DNA of 32,088 bases from Candidatus Aenigmatarchaeota archaeon (lineage in GTDB: Archaea > EX4484-52): positions 1 through 32,088 of the forward strand of contig JAGLPV010000014.1 in the NCBI GenBank assembly GCA_023137195.1, in the 5' to 3' direction. Below the pieces are notes generated by a model. The model saw only the letters and a list, made by a program, of their open reading frames with translations, searched no databases and had not been told where the DNA came from. The stretch's first letter is position 1. The number at the start of each line of letters is the position of its first letter. Below, piece after piece: positions 1 through 9,164 of this stretch. Position numbers and translations under genes: made by a program.

Positions 1-180
1 GGTAGTGAACAAAGGAATTTGCCCCGAAAGAGCAAATTCCGCAGTGAGCACCGAAACACCTTGAAAAGTGCGGTAAATTACGTAAGCCCAGCAATTTTCA
101 TGGTTTTTTTCGTTGTATTTTTTGCAAGGAAACGAAAAAACTCGTAAGCGTAAGGAACATATGACACAACCATCAATTAT
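1..180. other. left-edge region with two perfect inverted repeats; possible ncRNA or gene 3' end
   Basis: Two perfect inverted repeats are visible: a 9-bp stem (14-22 with 32-40, GGAATTTGC/GCAAATTCC) and a 10-bp stem (105-114 with 131-140, TTTTTTCGTT/AACGAAAAAA). Plus frame 1 is open from base 1 to a TAA at 145-147. It would end in a short hydrophobic run (FMVFFVVFFA) and a basic tail (RKRKNS), so it could be the 3' end of a gene starting outside the window. The composition is odd, with repeated words such as GTGAGCA and CGTAAG, and fits structured non-coding RNA as well as protein. I do not recognise it. Confidence 0.3.
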
Positions 181-188
181 TTTAAAAT
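181..188 (+). promoter_or_regulatory. possible TATA box for tRNA-Glu
   Basis: TTTAAAAT lies about 30 bases upstream of the tRNA 5' end in an AT-rich stretch, roughly the spacing of an archaeal TATA box. Positional evidence only. Confidence 0.35.
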
Positions 189-214
189 GTTTTCTTTATT
201 ATATTTATTACATC

Positions 215-287
215 GCTCCTGTAGTGTAGTTGGTAATCATACAGGCCTCTCAAGCCTGTGACTTGGGTTCGAATCCCGGCAGGAGCA
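215..287 (+). tRNA. tRNA-Glu (anticodon CTC)
   Basis: The 73-base cloverleaf folds completely. The 7-bp acceptor stem is GCTCCTG/CAGGAGC with discriminator A at 287. The D arm is of the GTGTAGTTGG type. The anticodon stem is CAGGC/GCCTG around loop CTCTCAA, giving anticodon CTC. The T arm has loop TTCGAAT closed by GGG/CCC and two wobble pairs. No CCA is encoded (TAA follows) and there is no intron in the anticodon loop. It reads GAG glutamate codons. Confidence 0.95.
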
Positions 288-300
288 TAAACGAAACATC

Positions 301-308
301 TATATAAA
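301..308 (+). promoter_or_regulatory. TATA box of the leaderless gene at 329
   Basis: TATATAAA is centred about 24-25 bases before the ATG at 329, so transcription probably starts at or next to the start codon. No Shine-Dalgarno sequence lies between them. The gene therefore has its own promoter and is not a tRNA read-through product. Confidence 0.6.
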
Positions 309-328
309 CTTCAATTCCAATTATTTCT

Positions 329-931
329 ATGTTCGGCATGATAAAAAAAATAGAAAAAGTAAAAATCAGCAACAGCATATACCACGAATTAAAAAACGAA
401 GCTGTCCGTGGAGAACAAAACAATATTGTAGTTTGCGGCGTTCTTCTGGGCGATATCGGCTACATTAATGTCGGCTTAAAGATGATATATCAGGCAAAAT
501 GCAGCCAAATTATAAATTACGAAACCCTTCAGTCAAACAAAGCACTAATAAGTCCCCTGAAAGTCAGAGAAGGTTTATTCTTCGGAAACTCCTATAACAT
601 TTATCTCCCAGACCCAAAAATAATCAACAAACAAAAGAATGCAATAGGCATCTATGCTTTTTTCCCCCGCAACCTAAAAAAACTGGAAGAGAACATAAAA
701 AAAAGATACAGGAATAAAGGAGGGAGTTTTAAATTCATGTTATTAACTTCATTTAAAGACGCAAATATTATTTCAAAAAAAGAAAAATCCGTAAAGGGAA
801 TTTCCGGGTTTTTGAAAACAAATGAAATAAATGAACTCCAGATATTAAAATCCCGCATACATTCAATGCAAATGAATATTGTGTGTTTGCAAAAAAATAT
901 GAATCCAGTCAGTGTTGAAATTGTTGTTTGA
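329..931 (+). CDS. hypothetical protein, possible degenerate JAB/MPN-like domain
   Basis: A 200-residue protein with no signal peptide or membrane segment. The N-terminal half resembles a JAB/MPN fold: a strand and helix (VKISNSIYHELKNEA, residues 11-25), then VVCGVLLGDI (34-43), the usual place for 'E-x-cG-lLlG'. IGIYAFFP (106-113) sits where active JAMM proteases have 'GwyHSHP'. Both histidines are missing, so if the assignment holds this is a metal-free, non-catalytic MPN domain. The ~85 C-terminal residues are lysine-rich and unassigned. The start at 329 is supported by a TATA box at leaderless spacing; a second ATG at 338 is possible. Its stop lies next to the convergent pflA end, leaving 2 bases. 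The family call is inference from motif shape. Confidence 0.55.
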   Translation: MFGMIKKIEKVKISNSIYHELKNEAVRGEQNNIVVCGVLLGDIGYINVGLKMIYQAKCSQIINYETLQSNKALISPLKVREGLFFGNSYNIYLPDPKIINKQKNAIGIYAFFPRNLKKLEENIKKRYRNKGGSFKFMLLTSFKDANIISKKEKSVKGISGFLKTNEINELQILKSRIHSMQMNIVCLQKNMNPVSVEIVV

Positions 932-933
932 TA

Positions 934-1650
934 TTACATTAAAATTTTAATGTTGTTTTTTTCAATTGATTTTTTTATGTCATTTATTTTTTCTTGTGGT
1001 GGCGCAGTTAAGTCTTTAAAACGGGCTTTATGGGCATCATCCCATTTATCTTCCCCAAGGGAACTGTATGGTAGTAGTTCAATTAATTCCAGGTTCTTTA
1101 GCTGTTCGGCAAATTTTATCAATTGGTTGATGTCTTTTTCTGAATCTGTTTTTCCTGAAATCAAAACATACCTTAACCAGACTGGTTTTTTTGAGGCGAC
1201 ATATTTTATATTTTCTAAAATTAGTTTATTGGTCTTTCCTGTCAGAGCCAAATGCTCTTTTTCATCTATCTGCTTGACAGAGACTAAAAACAAATCAACT
1301 ACGGGCAGAAGGGCATCCAAAACTTTTTTTTGGGTGTAGAGGCATGTGTCTATTGCTGTGTGAATGTTTTTTTGTCTGCAAAGAGTAAGTAGTTCTCTTA
1401 CAAATTCCCATTGCATCGTGGGTTCGCCACCACTTATTGTAATGCCGCCGTTTTTGAGGTAAGGGATGCATTTGTCTATTTTTCTCATCAACTCTTCTGG
1501 TTCAATTTGTTTGCCTCCAAGAGGAGTTATTAAGTCAGAATTATGGCAGAAAACACATTTGAGGGGACATCCCTGCATAAAAACGACATACCTAATTCCA
1601 GGACCATCTAAAGTGCCAAATGACTGGATTGAATTGATTCTTCCCTTCAT
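934..1650 (-). CDS. pflA: pyruvate formate-lyase activating enzyme (radical SAM)
   Basis: A radical-SAM activase of 238 residues, the usual length. It uses a [4Fe-4S] cluster and S-adenosylmethionine to place the glycyl radical on pyruvate formate-lyase. The cluster motif C-x3-C-x2-C is visible as CPLKCVFCHN near residue 28, after FGTLDGPGIRYVVFMQG, the family's N-terminal signature. The SAM-binding stretch GGITISGGEP follows near residue 70. It is the second gene of a two-gene operon, 17 bases after pflB. A Shine-Dalgarno match (GAGGTAA on the minus strand) precedes its ATG. Assignment as the PflB activase, rather than another glycyl-radical activase, rests on adjacency to a genuine PflB. 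Confidence 0.93.
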   Translation of the reverse strand: MKGRINSIQSFGTLDGPGIRYVVFMQGCPLKCVFCHNSDLITPLGGKQIEPEELMRKIDKCIPYLKNGGITISGGEPTMQWEFVRELLTLCRQKNIHTAIDTCLYTQKKVLDALLPVVDLFLVSVKQIDEKEHLALTGKTNKLILENIKYVASKKPVWLRYVLISGKTDSEKDINQLIKFAEQLKNLELIELLPYSSLGEDKWDDAHKARFKDLTAPPQEKINDIKKSIEKNNIKILM

Positions 1651-1667
1651 TTAATTACCTCTGTTAA

Positions 1668-3896
1668 TTATATGGTATTGTGGAATGTTCTGGCAATGAC
1701 TTCTTTTTGCTGTTCCTTGTTCAGCCTGTCAAAATTTACGGCATAGCCGGAAACTCTTATTGTAAGGGAAGGATATTTTCCCGGGTTGTTCATTGCGTCG
1801 ATTAGTAGTTCCCTGTCAAGTACGTTTACATTTAGGTGATGGGCATTTTTTAGGAAATAGCCTTCAATCAGGTTCATTAAGTTTGTTGATTTGCTCTCTG
1901 GTGTTTTTCCAAGGACGCTCGGGACAATTGAAAAAGTGTTGGATATCCCGTCCATGCATGAAGAGTAAGGGATTTTTGCGACGCTGTTTAACGAGGCAAT
2001 TGCTCCTTCTTTATCCCTGCCGTGCATCGGGTTTGCACCCGGAGCGAAAGGCTCTCCTTTTTTCCTTCCGTCAGGGGTGGTTCCTGTCTTTTTGCCGTAA
2101 ACCACATTTGAAGTTATTGTCAGGATTGAGAGCGTGTGCTCTGCATCCCTGTAAGCAGGGTATTTTTTCAGGAAATTTATGAAGGAGGTCACCCCTTCTA
2201 TTGCAATGTGATCTACCTCTGAATCATCATTTCCAAATTTCGGGAAAGTCCCTTTTATTTTGAAGTCAACTGTAATGCCTTCCTTGTTTCTTACAGGCAT
2301 GACTTTTGCGTATTTTATTGCAGATAAAGAGTCTGCAATCACACTTAATCCTGCCAGACCAAATGCCATTTTTCTTTTTACGTAGGTGTCATGCAAAGCC
2401 ATCTGTGACCTTTCGTAGCTGTATTTGTCGTGCATAAAATGGATTATGTTCATTGTGCTTACGTATTGCTCTGAAAGCCAGTTAGAGTAAAACATGAATT
2501 TTTCTTTTATTTCATCATAATCCAGATATTTTCCCTTTGGTATCGGTTGTATGGGGGCTATCTGTTCGCCTGAAATTTCATCCCTTCCGCCGTTTATTGC
2601 CAGGAGGAGAAGTTTTGCTCCGTTGCATCTTGCCCCGAAAAACTGCATGTCTTTGCCGACCCGCATTGCGCTGACACAACAGGATATTGCATAATCATCA
2701 CTGAATAAAGATTTCATCAAATCGTCATTTTCATATTGGATGGAGCTTGTATTGATGCTTGTCTGACAGCAATATTTTTTGAAGCTTTCCGGGAGTTGAG
2801 CGCTCCATAGAACTGTTATGTTTGGTTCAGGGGCAGGACCAAGATTGGTCAAAGTATGAAGGAGTCTAAATGAAGTTTTATTGACAAGTGGTTTTGAACT
2901 CATCCCTCCTATGGCACAAGTGACCCAGGTCGGCTGACCGGCAAAGAGGGCATCGTAGTCAGGATGTCTCAAGTGCCTTACAAAACGCATCTTCAGGACA
3001 AGATGGTCGATTAATTCCTGGGCTTGTTTTTCAGTCAAGACTTTGTTTTTCAAGTCCCGCTCTATGTAAATGTCGAAAAAAGAATCAACCCTTCCAAAGG
3101 ACATTGCCGCACCGTCCTGTTCTTTGATTGCGGCAAGGTAAGCGAACCAAGTCCATTGGATTGCCTCTTTTGCATTTTGTGCAGGTTTGCTTATATCAAA
3201 TCCATATTTTTCAGCCATTTGGATTATTTCTTTTAATGCCAGACTCTGTTCAAATACTTCTTCCCTTAACTGAATTTTGTCCAGGGGAATTTTTTCATAA
3301 TCCTTTTGTTTTTCTTCTATCAGCCAGTCTATCCCGTAAAGAGCAACTCGCCTGTAATCGCCGATTATTCTTCCGCGCCCGTAATTGTCCGGGAGTCCTG
3401 TGATTAACCCGGCGCGTCTTAACTGTTTTATTTTTGGAGAATATGTAGAAAAGACACCGTCATTATGCGTCTTGCAATAACTGAATATTTTTTTTACCTC
3501 TGCGTCAAGTGTGTAGCCATGTGCTTCGCAGGCTTTCTGGGTGGATTTTATACCTCCTTTTGGTTTTATTCCCATTTTCAGGGGTTTGTCTGTCTGGTAT
3601 CCTACAATGACTTCCAGATTTTTGTCGACATATCCCGGTTCATGGGATGTTATGGTAGAGGGGGTTTTTGTGTCTACATCATAGACACCGCCTTTTTTTG
3701 CTTCTTCTGCCAGAAGCTTTTTTTTCTTTGAAAAGAGGTTTGTTGTTTTGTCTGTTGGCTCTTCGAGAAACGATTCGTCTCCGTCGTAAAAAGAGTAATT
3801 CTTTTGAATAAAATCCCGTACATCAATGGTTTTGGTCCATCTTCCCTTGTTAAAACCAGTCCAGCTTTTTTCTTCTATTAATTTTTTATCATCCAT
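1668..3896 (-). CDS. pflB: formate C-acetyltransferase (pyruvate formate-lyase)
   Basis: Converts pyruvate and CoA to acetyl-CoA and formate by a glycyl-radical mechanism in anaerobic cytoplasm. At 742 residues it is close to the usual ~750-760. N-terminal family signatures are present ([51 protein letters not shown]). The adjacent catalytic cysteines are in [14 protein letters not shown] and the radical glycine is in [13 protein letters not shown], 25 residues from the C terminus. The double cysteine and these blocks separate true PflB from the diol-dehydratase and PFL2-like relatives. I place the start at the ATG at 3896: it is 9 bases from a strong GGAGGT (3906-3911), while the in-frame TTG at 3902 is too close. 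First gene of the pflBA operon. PflB is patchy in archaea, so transfer is plausible. Confidence 0.95.
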   Translation of the reverse strand: MDDKKLIEEKSWTGFNKGRWTKTIDVRDFIQKNYSFYDGDESFLEEPTDKTTNLFSKKKKLLAEEAKKGGVYDVDTKTPSTITSHEPGYVDKNLEVIVGYQTDKPLKMGIKPKGGIKSTQKACEAHGYTLDAEVKKIFSYCKTHNDGVFSTYSPKIKQLRRAGLITGLPDNYGRGRIIGDYRRVALYGIDWLIEEKQKDYEKIPLDKIQLREEVFEQSLALKEIIQMAEKYGFDISKPAQNAKEAIQWTWFAYLAAIKEQDGAAMSFGRVDSFFDIYIERDLKNKVLTEKQAQELIDHLVLKMRFVRHLRHPDYDALFAGQPTWVTCAIGGMSSKPLVNKTSFRLLHTLTNLGPAPEPNITVLWSAQLPESFKKYCCQTSINTSSIQYENDDLMKSLFSDDYAISCCVSAMRVGKDMQFFGARCNGAKLLLLAINGGRDEISGEQIAPIQPIPKGKYLDYDEIKEKFMFYSNWLSEQYVSTMNIIHFMHDKYSYERSQMALHDTYVKRKMAFGLAGLSVIADSLSAIKYAKVMPVRNKEGITVDFKIKGTFPKFGNDDSEVDHIAIEGVTSFINFLKKYPAYRDAEHTLSILTITSNVVYGKKTGTTPDGRKKGEPFAPGANPMHGRDKEGAIASLNSVAKIPYSSCMDGISNTFSIVPSVLGKTPESKSTNLMNLIEGYFLKNAHHLNVNVLDRELLIDAMNNPGKYPSLTIRVSGYAVNFDRLNKEQQKEVIARTFHNTI

Positions 3897-3905
3897 TGTC
3901 AACTT

Positions 3906-3911
3906 ACCTCC
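3906..3911 (-). promoter_or_regulatory. strong Shine-Dalgarno site of pflB
   Basis: The minus strand reads AAGGAGGTAAG across 3903-3913, with core GGAGGT here, 9 bases before the ATG at 3896. This decides the pflB start and shows that led (non-leaderless) transcripts coexist with the many leaderless genes of this window. Confidence 0.75.
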
Positions 3912-3932
3912 TTAATTAGAATGCGCGGAACA

Positions 3933-3942
3933 ATTATATAAA
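3933..3942 (-). promoter_or_regulatory. TATA box of the pflBA operon
   Basis: TTTATATAAT on the minus strand. A start site about 25 bases downstream would fall near 3912-3915, leaving a short leader that just contains the Shine-Dalgarno site. Confidence 0.55.
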
Positions 3943-4258
3943 TGTATAGGCGGGTGTGGTTGTTGGATAAGACTTATTGAAGAAAGCTGTTTTTGTTCGC
4001 TTTTTATCTTATAACATCATATGACCGAAAAACAAATTGGTTAATGGTCATAAGGTTCAATTGAGTTTATGTTTTCCAAAAAATGGTTTTTAGTCTTACG
4101 AACATGTACAGGATATTCAATTGAAGAAATAATGTTTGTGGTGCTATTGCACAAGTTTCGATCAAATGGCTTGCTGATCTTGTTTAACGATTTATAGCGG
4201 GCTTGTTAAAAACAGCAAAATTTATATAATGTTCAATAATTATGCAGTAATATCGATA
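3943..4258. other. intergenic spacer between pflBA and the rloAB-like pair; weak inverted repeat, possible 42-codon ORF
   Basis: Most of the gap between the divergent pflB and AAA ATPase genes has no convincing gene. It holds a 7-bp inverted repeat, TATGACC (4020-4026) with GGTCATA (4046-4052). A 42-codon plus-strand ORF runs 4069-4197, begins MFSKKWFLVL and contains a YSIEEIM stretch. It has no Shine-Dalgarno site and no clear homologue, so it may be chance or a transposase or regulator remnant. A second TATA-like run (TTTATATAAT) lies near 4220 with no sensible gene behind it. Confidence 0.35.
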
Positions 4259-4277
4259 TTTGTGAAAAAATCACAAA
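4259..4277 (+). promoter_or_regulatory. palindromic operator candidate abutting the rloAB-like promoter
   Basis: The 19-base element is TTTGTGA, five A bases, then TCACAAA: a perfect 7-bp inverted repeat. It ends at the base before the TATA box (4278-4286). A factor bound here would contact the region where the transcription factors for this promoter assemble. Confidence 0.5.
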
Positions 4278-4286
4278 GTATATAAG
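4278..4286 (+). promoter_or_regulatory. TATA box of the rloAB-like operon
   Basis: GTATATAAG is centred about 27 bases before the ATG at 4309. This spacing marks a leaderless start there and argues against the upstream in-frame GTG at 4288, which overlaps or precedes the expected start site. Confidence 0.6.
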
Positions 4287-4308
4287 TGTGTGTGCTATAG
4301 ACGATAGT

Positions 4309-5565
4309 ATGCTAATAGAATTAAAAGTTAAAAATTTTATGTCCTTTAAAGAAGAAACAATTTTTTCTATGGAACGAAGTAGTATTGACAAAGATAAATT
4401 AATTAATAACTTTACTAAAATCAATGAATTAAATATCCTTAAAAGTTCGATAATTTTAGGAGCAAATGCTTCTGGAAAATCTAATTTATTGTTAGCACTT
4501 GATTTTATTAAATGGTTGTTAAAAAGCTCAAGAACATTTGAAAAAAAACAGAAAATAAAATATTTTCCATTTAAACTAGATTCAAATTATAGAGAAGAGA
4601 AACCTATTTCTTTTCAAATTAAATTTATTTCTAATAATAATATTTATGCTTATGACATCAGTTTGCGTAAAAATATTAAAAAAACATCAGAATATGGATT
4701 TAAAATAATCTCTGAAAAATTAGAAAAAAATAATGTTTTAATTTATAATAGGAGAGAGAAAAATAAGTTTGAATTTAATCCTTCTGTTTCTGATGAAACA
4801 AGAATCACTTCAACAATTCTATATGAAAATGCTTTATTATTAAGTACTTCGGCAATAAAAAAAACAGAAAAATCATTAGAAGAAGCATACCAATGGTTTG
4901 ATGAAATTTTAGAAGTTAATATGGGCGGATTACTTAGTAAAGAAGCAACAATTGATAATTATAACAAGAATCCTAAATTCAAAACCTATTTAATGAATTA
5001 TTTAAAAAAAGCAGATTTGGGAAATATTACGGACTTAAAAATAAAAAAAAGAAAATTTACATTCCCAAAAGATCTTCCAGAAGACATAATACAAGAGTTT
5101 TTGAAAGAAAACAAATACATTATAGAAACATATCATTTAGATGAAAAAAAAGAAAATATTAAGTTTGATTTTGATATGGAAGAATCAAATGGAACAAAGA
5201 AATTCACATACTTACTAGGATATATTTATAACTTAATCAACCAGAACAAAGTATTAATTATTGATGAATTAGAAAATGGATTGCATCCAGAATTGTTAAA
5301 GCTGATTTTCCAAATAATACATAAAACTGATTGCAAAGCGCAATTAATTTCAACAACTCACTCTTATTCTTTATTACAATATGTAAATTCAGATAATGAT
5401 GAGGTTTTTAGAAGAGATCAAATTTGGTTTGCCAGAAAAAAGAAGGATATGTCAACTCAATTATATTCTTTAGTAAATATAGGCGGTATAAGAAAAGATT
5501 TGAGAATTTGGAAAGCCTATTTTGAGGGCAGATTAGAAGCATTTCCAAATATAAAATTTGAATAA
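4309..5565 (+). CDS. AAA family ATPase (AAA_15/AAA_21, RloA-like), probable defence protein
   Basis: A 418-residue ABC/SMC-type ATPase without membrane segments. The N terminus (MLIELKVKNFMSFKEETIFSM) is the typical 'xNFxSFK' opening of the AAA_15/AAA_21 group. Walker A is GANASGKS (residues 51-58); Walker B is KVLIIDELENGLHPELL in the C-terminal third; the switch histidine lies in LISTTHSYSLL. It is paired with an RloB-like gene two bases downstream, an arrangement known for RloA/RloB genes next to restriction loci and resembling the ATPase + TOPRIM design of PARIS/OLD anti-phage systems. I chose ATG 4309 from the TATA spacing. The gene is markedly more AT-rich than its neighbours, with long A runs and AT-ending codons, a sign of horizontal acquisition. 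The anti-phage role is inference. Confidence 0.85.
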   Translation: MLIELKVKNFMSFKEETIFSMERSSIDKDKLINNFTKINELNILKSSIILGANASGKSNLLLALDFIKWLLKSSRTFEKKQKIKYFPFKLDSNYREEKPISFQIKFISNNNIYAYDISLRKNIKKTSEYGFKIISEKLEKNNVLIYNRREKNKFEFNPSVSDETRITSTILYENALLLSTSAIKKTEKSLEEAYQWFDEILEVNMGGLLSKEATIDNYNKNPKFKTYLMNYLKKADLGNITDLKIKKRKFTFPKDLPEDIIQEFLKENKYIIETYHLDEKKENIKFDFDMEESNGTKKFTYLLGYIYNLINQNKVLIIDELENGLHPELLKLIFQIIHKTDCKAQLISTTHSYSLLQYVNSDNDEVFRRDQIWFARKKKDMSTQLYSLVNIGGIRKDLRIWKAYFEGRLEAFPNIKFE

Positions 5566-5566
5566 A

Positions 5567-6298
5567 ATGGCAAGAGATGAATCTGAAGTTATTCATATAG
5601 GGAGTGAGAAACCAAAAAAAGAAGTAGGCGGTGTGCTTGACTCAGAAAAAACTCTTTTTCATGGAATAAAGATGTTCTTATTTTGTGAGGGAAAAACAGA
5701 ATATAATTATTTTAAAGGGTTTGAAATAAATCAAGGCAATTCTAGATTAGAAATTATACCTCGTTTTCCAATTAATAACGAATGCGGTATTGAAAAACTA
5801 GTTGAACAGGTGTTGTCCTCTAAAGCAGAGGGAAAAGTAATTGTTAAATCCGATGAAAGTAAAATCATTCATGAAGTGAAAGATGGCGATGAATTTAATA
5901 TAATTTTTGATTGTGAAAAAAATTTTAATATGAATAAGAATGGTAAATCAAAAATGGATGAAGCAAAAGAACTACTTGGTGACGACAATACTTTATTTTT
6001 GTCAAATCACAATTTTGAAGTTTGGATATTGTGTCATTTCAAAAAACCTAATCGTTCTTGTAAATCAACGAACCTAATAAAACAAATACTAAAAGAAAGC
6101 AAGTGGGAAAAATATAAAAAAAATGATAAAGAGCTTTTTGATAAATTAAAGGATAAATTAGATTTAGCAATCCATAATGCAAATGAATTAATTGAAGAAA
6201 GAAAAAACGCAGGAATCAAAATCCATTCTATAAAGAGCAATCCTGTTACAGAAATAGGTATTTTGATTAAAAATATTAATTCTCAATTAATTGATTAA
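5567..6298 (+). CDS. RloB-like TOPRIM-fold protein, probable effector partner of the AAA ATPase
   Basis: A 243-residue RloB-family protein. Diagnostic blocks appear in order: IKMFLFCEGKTEYNYFKGF (first strand with the conserved glutamate and 'TEyxYF'), NIIFDCEKNF (acidic strand, usually D-x-D, here D-C-E), FLSNHNFEVWILCHF (the 'SNP-x-FE-x-W-x-l-x-HF' block, with H for P) and SNPVTEIGILI near the C terminus. RloB is related to the TOPRIM-like nuclease partners in ATPase-nuclease defence pairs. ATG 5567 lies one base after the ATPase stop, so the two are translationally coupled; an in-frame TTG at 5558 is less likely. It shares the very AT-rich composition of its partner. The last 100 residues are lysine-rich and helical. 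Biochemical activity is inferred. Confidence 0.8.
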   Translation: MARDESEVIHIGSEKPKKEVGGVLDSEKTLFHGIKMFLFCEGKTEYNYFKGFEINQGNSRLEIIPRFPINNECGIEKLVEQVLSSKAEGKVIVKSDESKIIHEVKDGDEFNIIFDCEKNFNMNKNGKSKMDEAKELLGDDNTLFLSNHNFEVWILCHFKKPNRSCKSTNLIKQILKESKWEKYKKNDKELFDKLKDKLDLAIHNANELIEERKNAGIKIHSIKSNPVTEIGILIKNINSQLID

Positions 6299-6347
6299 CT
6301 CAACTTTTGAAATTTGCTATGCAAAACAGAGGAATTAACAATAAACA

Positions 6348-6363
6348 TACTCTTTTCTGAGTA
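6348..6363 (+). promoter_or_regulatory. small inverted repeat upstream of the riboflavin operon
   Basis: TACTC (6348-6352) and GAGTA (6359-6363) flank a 6-base spacer, ending 7 bases before the TATA element. It could be an operator for the regulator-kinase encoded next, which is expected to control its own operon. A second short dyad, GTAT-GCG-ATAC (6399-6409), covers the start codon. Neither was tested against a known binding motif. Confidence 0.3.
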
Positions 6364-6370
6364 GCATAAC

Positions 6371-6383
6371 ATATTTAAATATA
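6371..6383 (+). promoter_or_regulatory. TATA box of the riboflavin operon
   Basis: ATATTTAAATATA, a self-complementary TATA element centred about 25 bases before the ATG at 6401, so the first gene is leaderless. Confidence 0.6.
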
Positions 6384-6400
6384 TTGATTAATATTCTTGT

Positions 6401-7517
<1,117 letters not shown>

Positions 7518-7522
7518 AAAAT

Positions 7523-7942
7523 ATGAATGAAAAAAAAATAAGAATAGGTATTGTCGCTGCGGAATTTAACTTTGACCTAACGCAGGCAATGATAAAACTT
7601 GCAGAGGAACACGCAAAGTTCCTGAACGCGGAGGTTGTAGATATTATCTTGGTACCGGGGTGTTTTGAGATACCATTTGCATGTGCAAATACCATAAAAA
7701 GAAAAGATATTGATGCACTCGTTGCACTTGGCTCTGTTATTGAAGGGGCGACAAGCCATGATGAGATTGTAGCACAGCATTCGGCAAGAAAAATAATGGA
7801 CATTGCTCTTGAATACAACAAACCAATTGGATTCGGCATAACTGGACCAGGCATGAGCAGACTTGAAGGACACCAGAGAATCAAGAATGCCAAGAATGCA
7901 GTTGAATCTGCTGTAAAACTTGCAAGACGGTTTAATAAATGA
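7523..7942 (+). CDS. ribH: 6,7-dimethyl-8-ribityllumazine synthase
   Basis: Condenses 5-amino-6-ribitylaminouracil with 3,4-dihydroxy-2-butanone 4-phosphate; members form pentameric or icosahedral assemblies. The 139 residues contain [42 protein letters not shown] (catalytic His and phosphate-binding region) and the archaeal-style [19 protein letters not shown] start it at ATG 7523, 6 bases after AGGTG; the GTG at 7514, overlapping the ribC stop, is in frame but has no ribosome-binding site. Its stop overlaps the ribBA start in an ATGA arrangement, indicating translational coupling. Confidence 0.94.
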   Translation: MNEKKIRIGIVAAEFNFDLTQAMIKLAEEHAKFLNAEVVDIILVPGCFEIPFACANTIKRKDIDALVALGSVIEGATSHDEIVAQHSARKIMDIALEYNKPIGFGITGPGMSRLEGHQRIKNAKNAVESAVKLARRFNK

Positions 7943-9162
7943 GCATAATATCTATGGCTGAATTTGAGTTTGCAAGTATCAAAAAGGCAATTGAAGACAT
8001 CCAAAAGGGCAAAATAATTATAGTTGCGGATGACGAGAATAGGGAAAACGAAGGAGATCTTATCTGCGCTGCCGAAAAAGTTAGTCCTAAAATCATTAAT
8101 TTCATGGCAAAATATGGCAGGGGGCTTATCTGTACGCCTATGGAAAAAGAACGCCTTGAAGAGATTGAGATTCCGCAGATGGTTGTAAATAATACAGATA
8201 AGCACGAGACTGCGTTCACTGTTTCCATTGATGCAAAAAAGGAGACTACAACCGGCATTTCTGCATATGACAGGGCGGCAACTATTCTAAAAGCAATTGA
8301 TTCGCAAACCAAACCATCTGATTTTTCAAGACCAGGACATGTATTTCCATTAAAAGCAGTGCCTGGCGGTGTACTGGTAAGAGCAGGGCATACTGAAGCG
8401 GCTGTTGATTTTGCCCGGCTGGCAGGGTTGTATCCGGCTGGTGTAATCTGCGAGATAATGAAAGATGACGGGACTATGGCAAGAGTACCACAGTTGTTTG
8501 AATTTTCCAAAAAGCATAATATTTCTATTGTTACAATTGAAGATTTGATAAAGTACAGGGGAATAAATGAGAAACTTATTGAGCGTATCTCTGATGTGAA
8601 TCTGCCTACAAAATACGGTAGTTTTAGGGCTGTCTCTTATCAATCAAAAATTGACAGGCTGTGTCATGTTGCTCTTGTGAAAGGAAGTGTTAAATCAAAA
8701 GAAACTGTGCTGGTCAGGGTTCATTCAGAATGTCTTACGGGAGATGTTTTTGGGTCGCTCCGTTGTGATTGTGGAGACCAGCTTAGAGAATCCATGAAAA
8801 TGGTTAATGATGAAGGTATTGGTGTGGTGTTGTACATGCGTCAGGAAGGTAGAGGTATTGGGCTTTCAAACAAAATGAGAGCTTATGAATTGCAGGATAA
8901 TGGGCTTGATACGGTCGAAGCAAACGAGAAGCTCGGTTTTGACGCTGATTTGCGTGATTATGGTATCGGCGCGCAGATTCTTTCAGATTTAGGATTAAAG
9001 AAGATTAAGCTTATTACAAACAATCCAAGAAAGATCACAGGGCTTTCCGGTTACGGGCTTGAAATTATAGAAACAATTCCTATTCAAATAAAGCCAAACA
9101 AGAACAATAAAAAGTACCTGATGACCAAGCAAAAAAAACTTGGTCATAGATTAGGATTATAA
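7939..9162 (+). CDS. ribBA: RibB-RibA fusion: DHBP synthase and GTP cyclohydrolase II
   Basis: A 407-residue bifunctional enzyme. The N-terminal ~200 residues make 3,4-dihydroxy-2-butanone 4-phosphate from ribulose 5-phosphate: [41 protein letters not shown] and [14 protein letters not shown] are intact. The C-terminal ~200 residues are GTP cyclohydrolase II, opening GTP to 2,5-diamino-6-ribosylamino-4(3H)-pyrimidinone 5'-phosphate. They keep the zinc motif [14 protein letters not shown] and the catalytic [19 protein letters not shown] block. This fusion is the bacterial solution; most archaea use GTP cyclohydrolase III plus a formamide hydrolase and a separate RibB, so transfer is likely. 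It overlaps ribH by 4 bases. A second ATG at 7954 is a possible alternative start. Confidence 0.95.
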   Translation: MSIISMAEFEFASIKKAIEDIQKGKIIIVADDENRENEGDLICAAEKVSPKIINFMAKYGRGLICTPMEKERLEEIEIPQMVVNNTDKHETAFTVSIDAKKETTTGISAYDRAATILKAIDSQTKPSDFSRPGHVFPLKAVPGGVLVRAGHTEAAVDFARLAGLYPAGVICEIMKDDGTMARVPQLFEFSKKHNISIVTIEDLIKYRGINEKLIERISDVNLPTKYGSFRAVSYQSKIDRLCHVALVKGSVKSKETVLVRVHSECLTGDVFGSLRCDCGDQLRESMKMVNDEGIGVVLYMRQEGRGIGLSNKMRAYELQDNGLDTVEANEKLGFDADLRDYGIGAQILSDLGLKKIKLITNNPRKITGLSGYGLEIIETIPIQIKPNKNNKKYLMTKQKKLGHRLGL

Positions 9163-9164
9163 TT

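Noticed and set aside
1-147. Fragment of an RNase P RNA
   Set aside because: The word GTGCGGTAA recalls an RNase P segment, but the conserved core motifs (such as the ACAGAA...GGCTTAT end) are absent.
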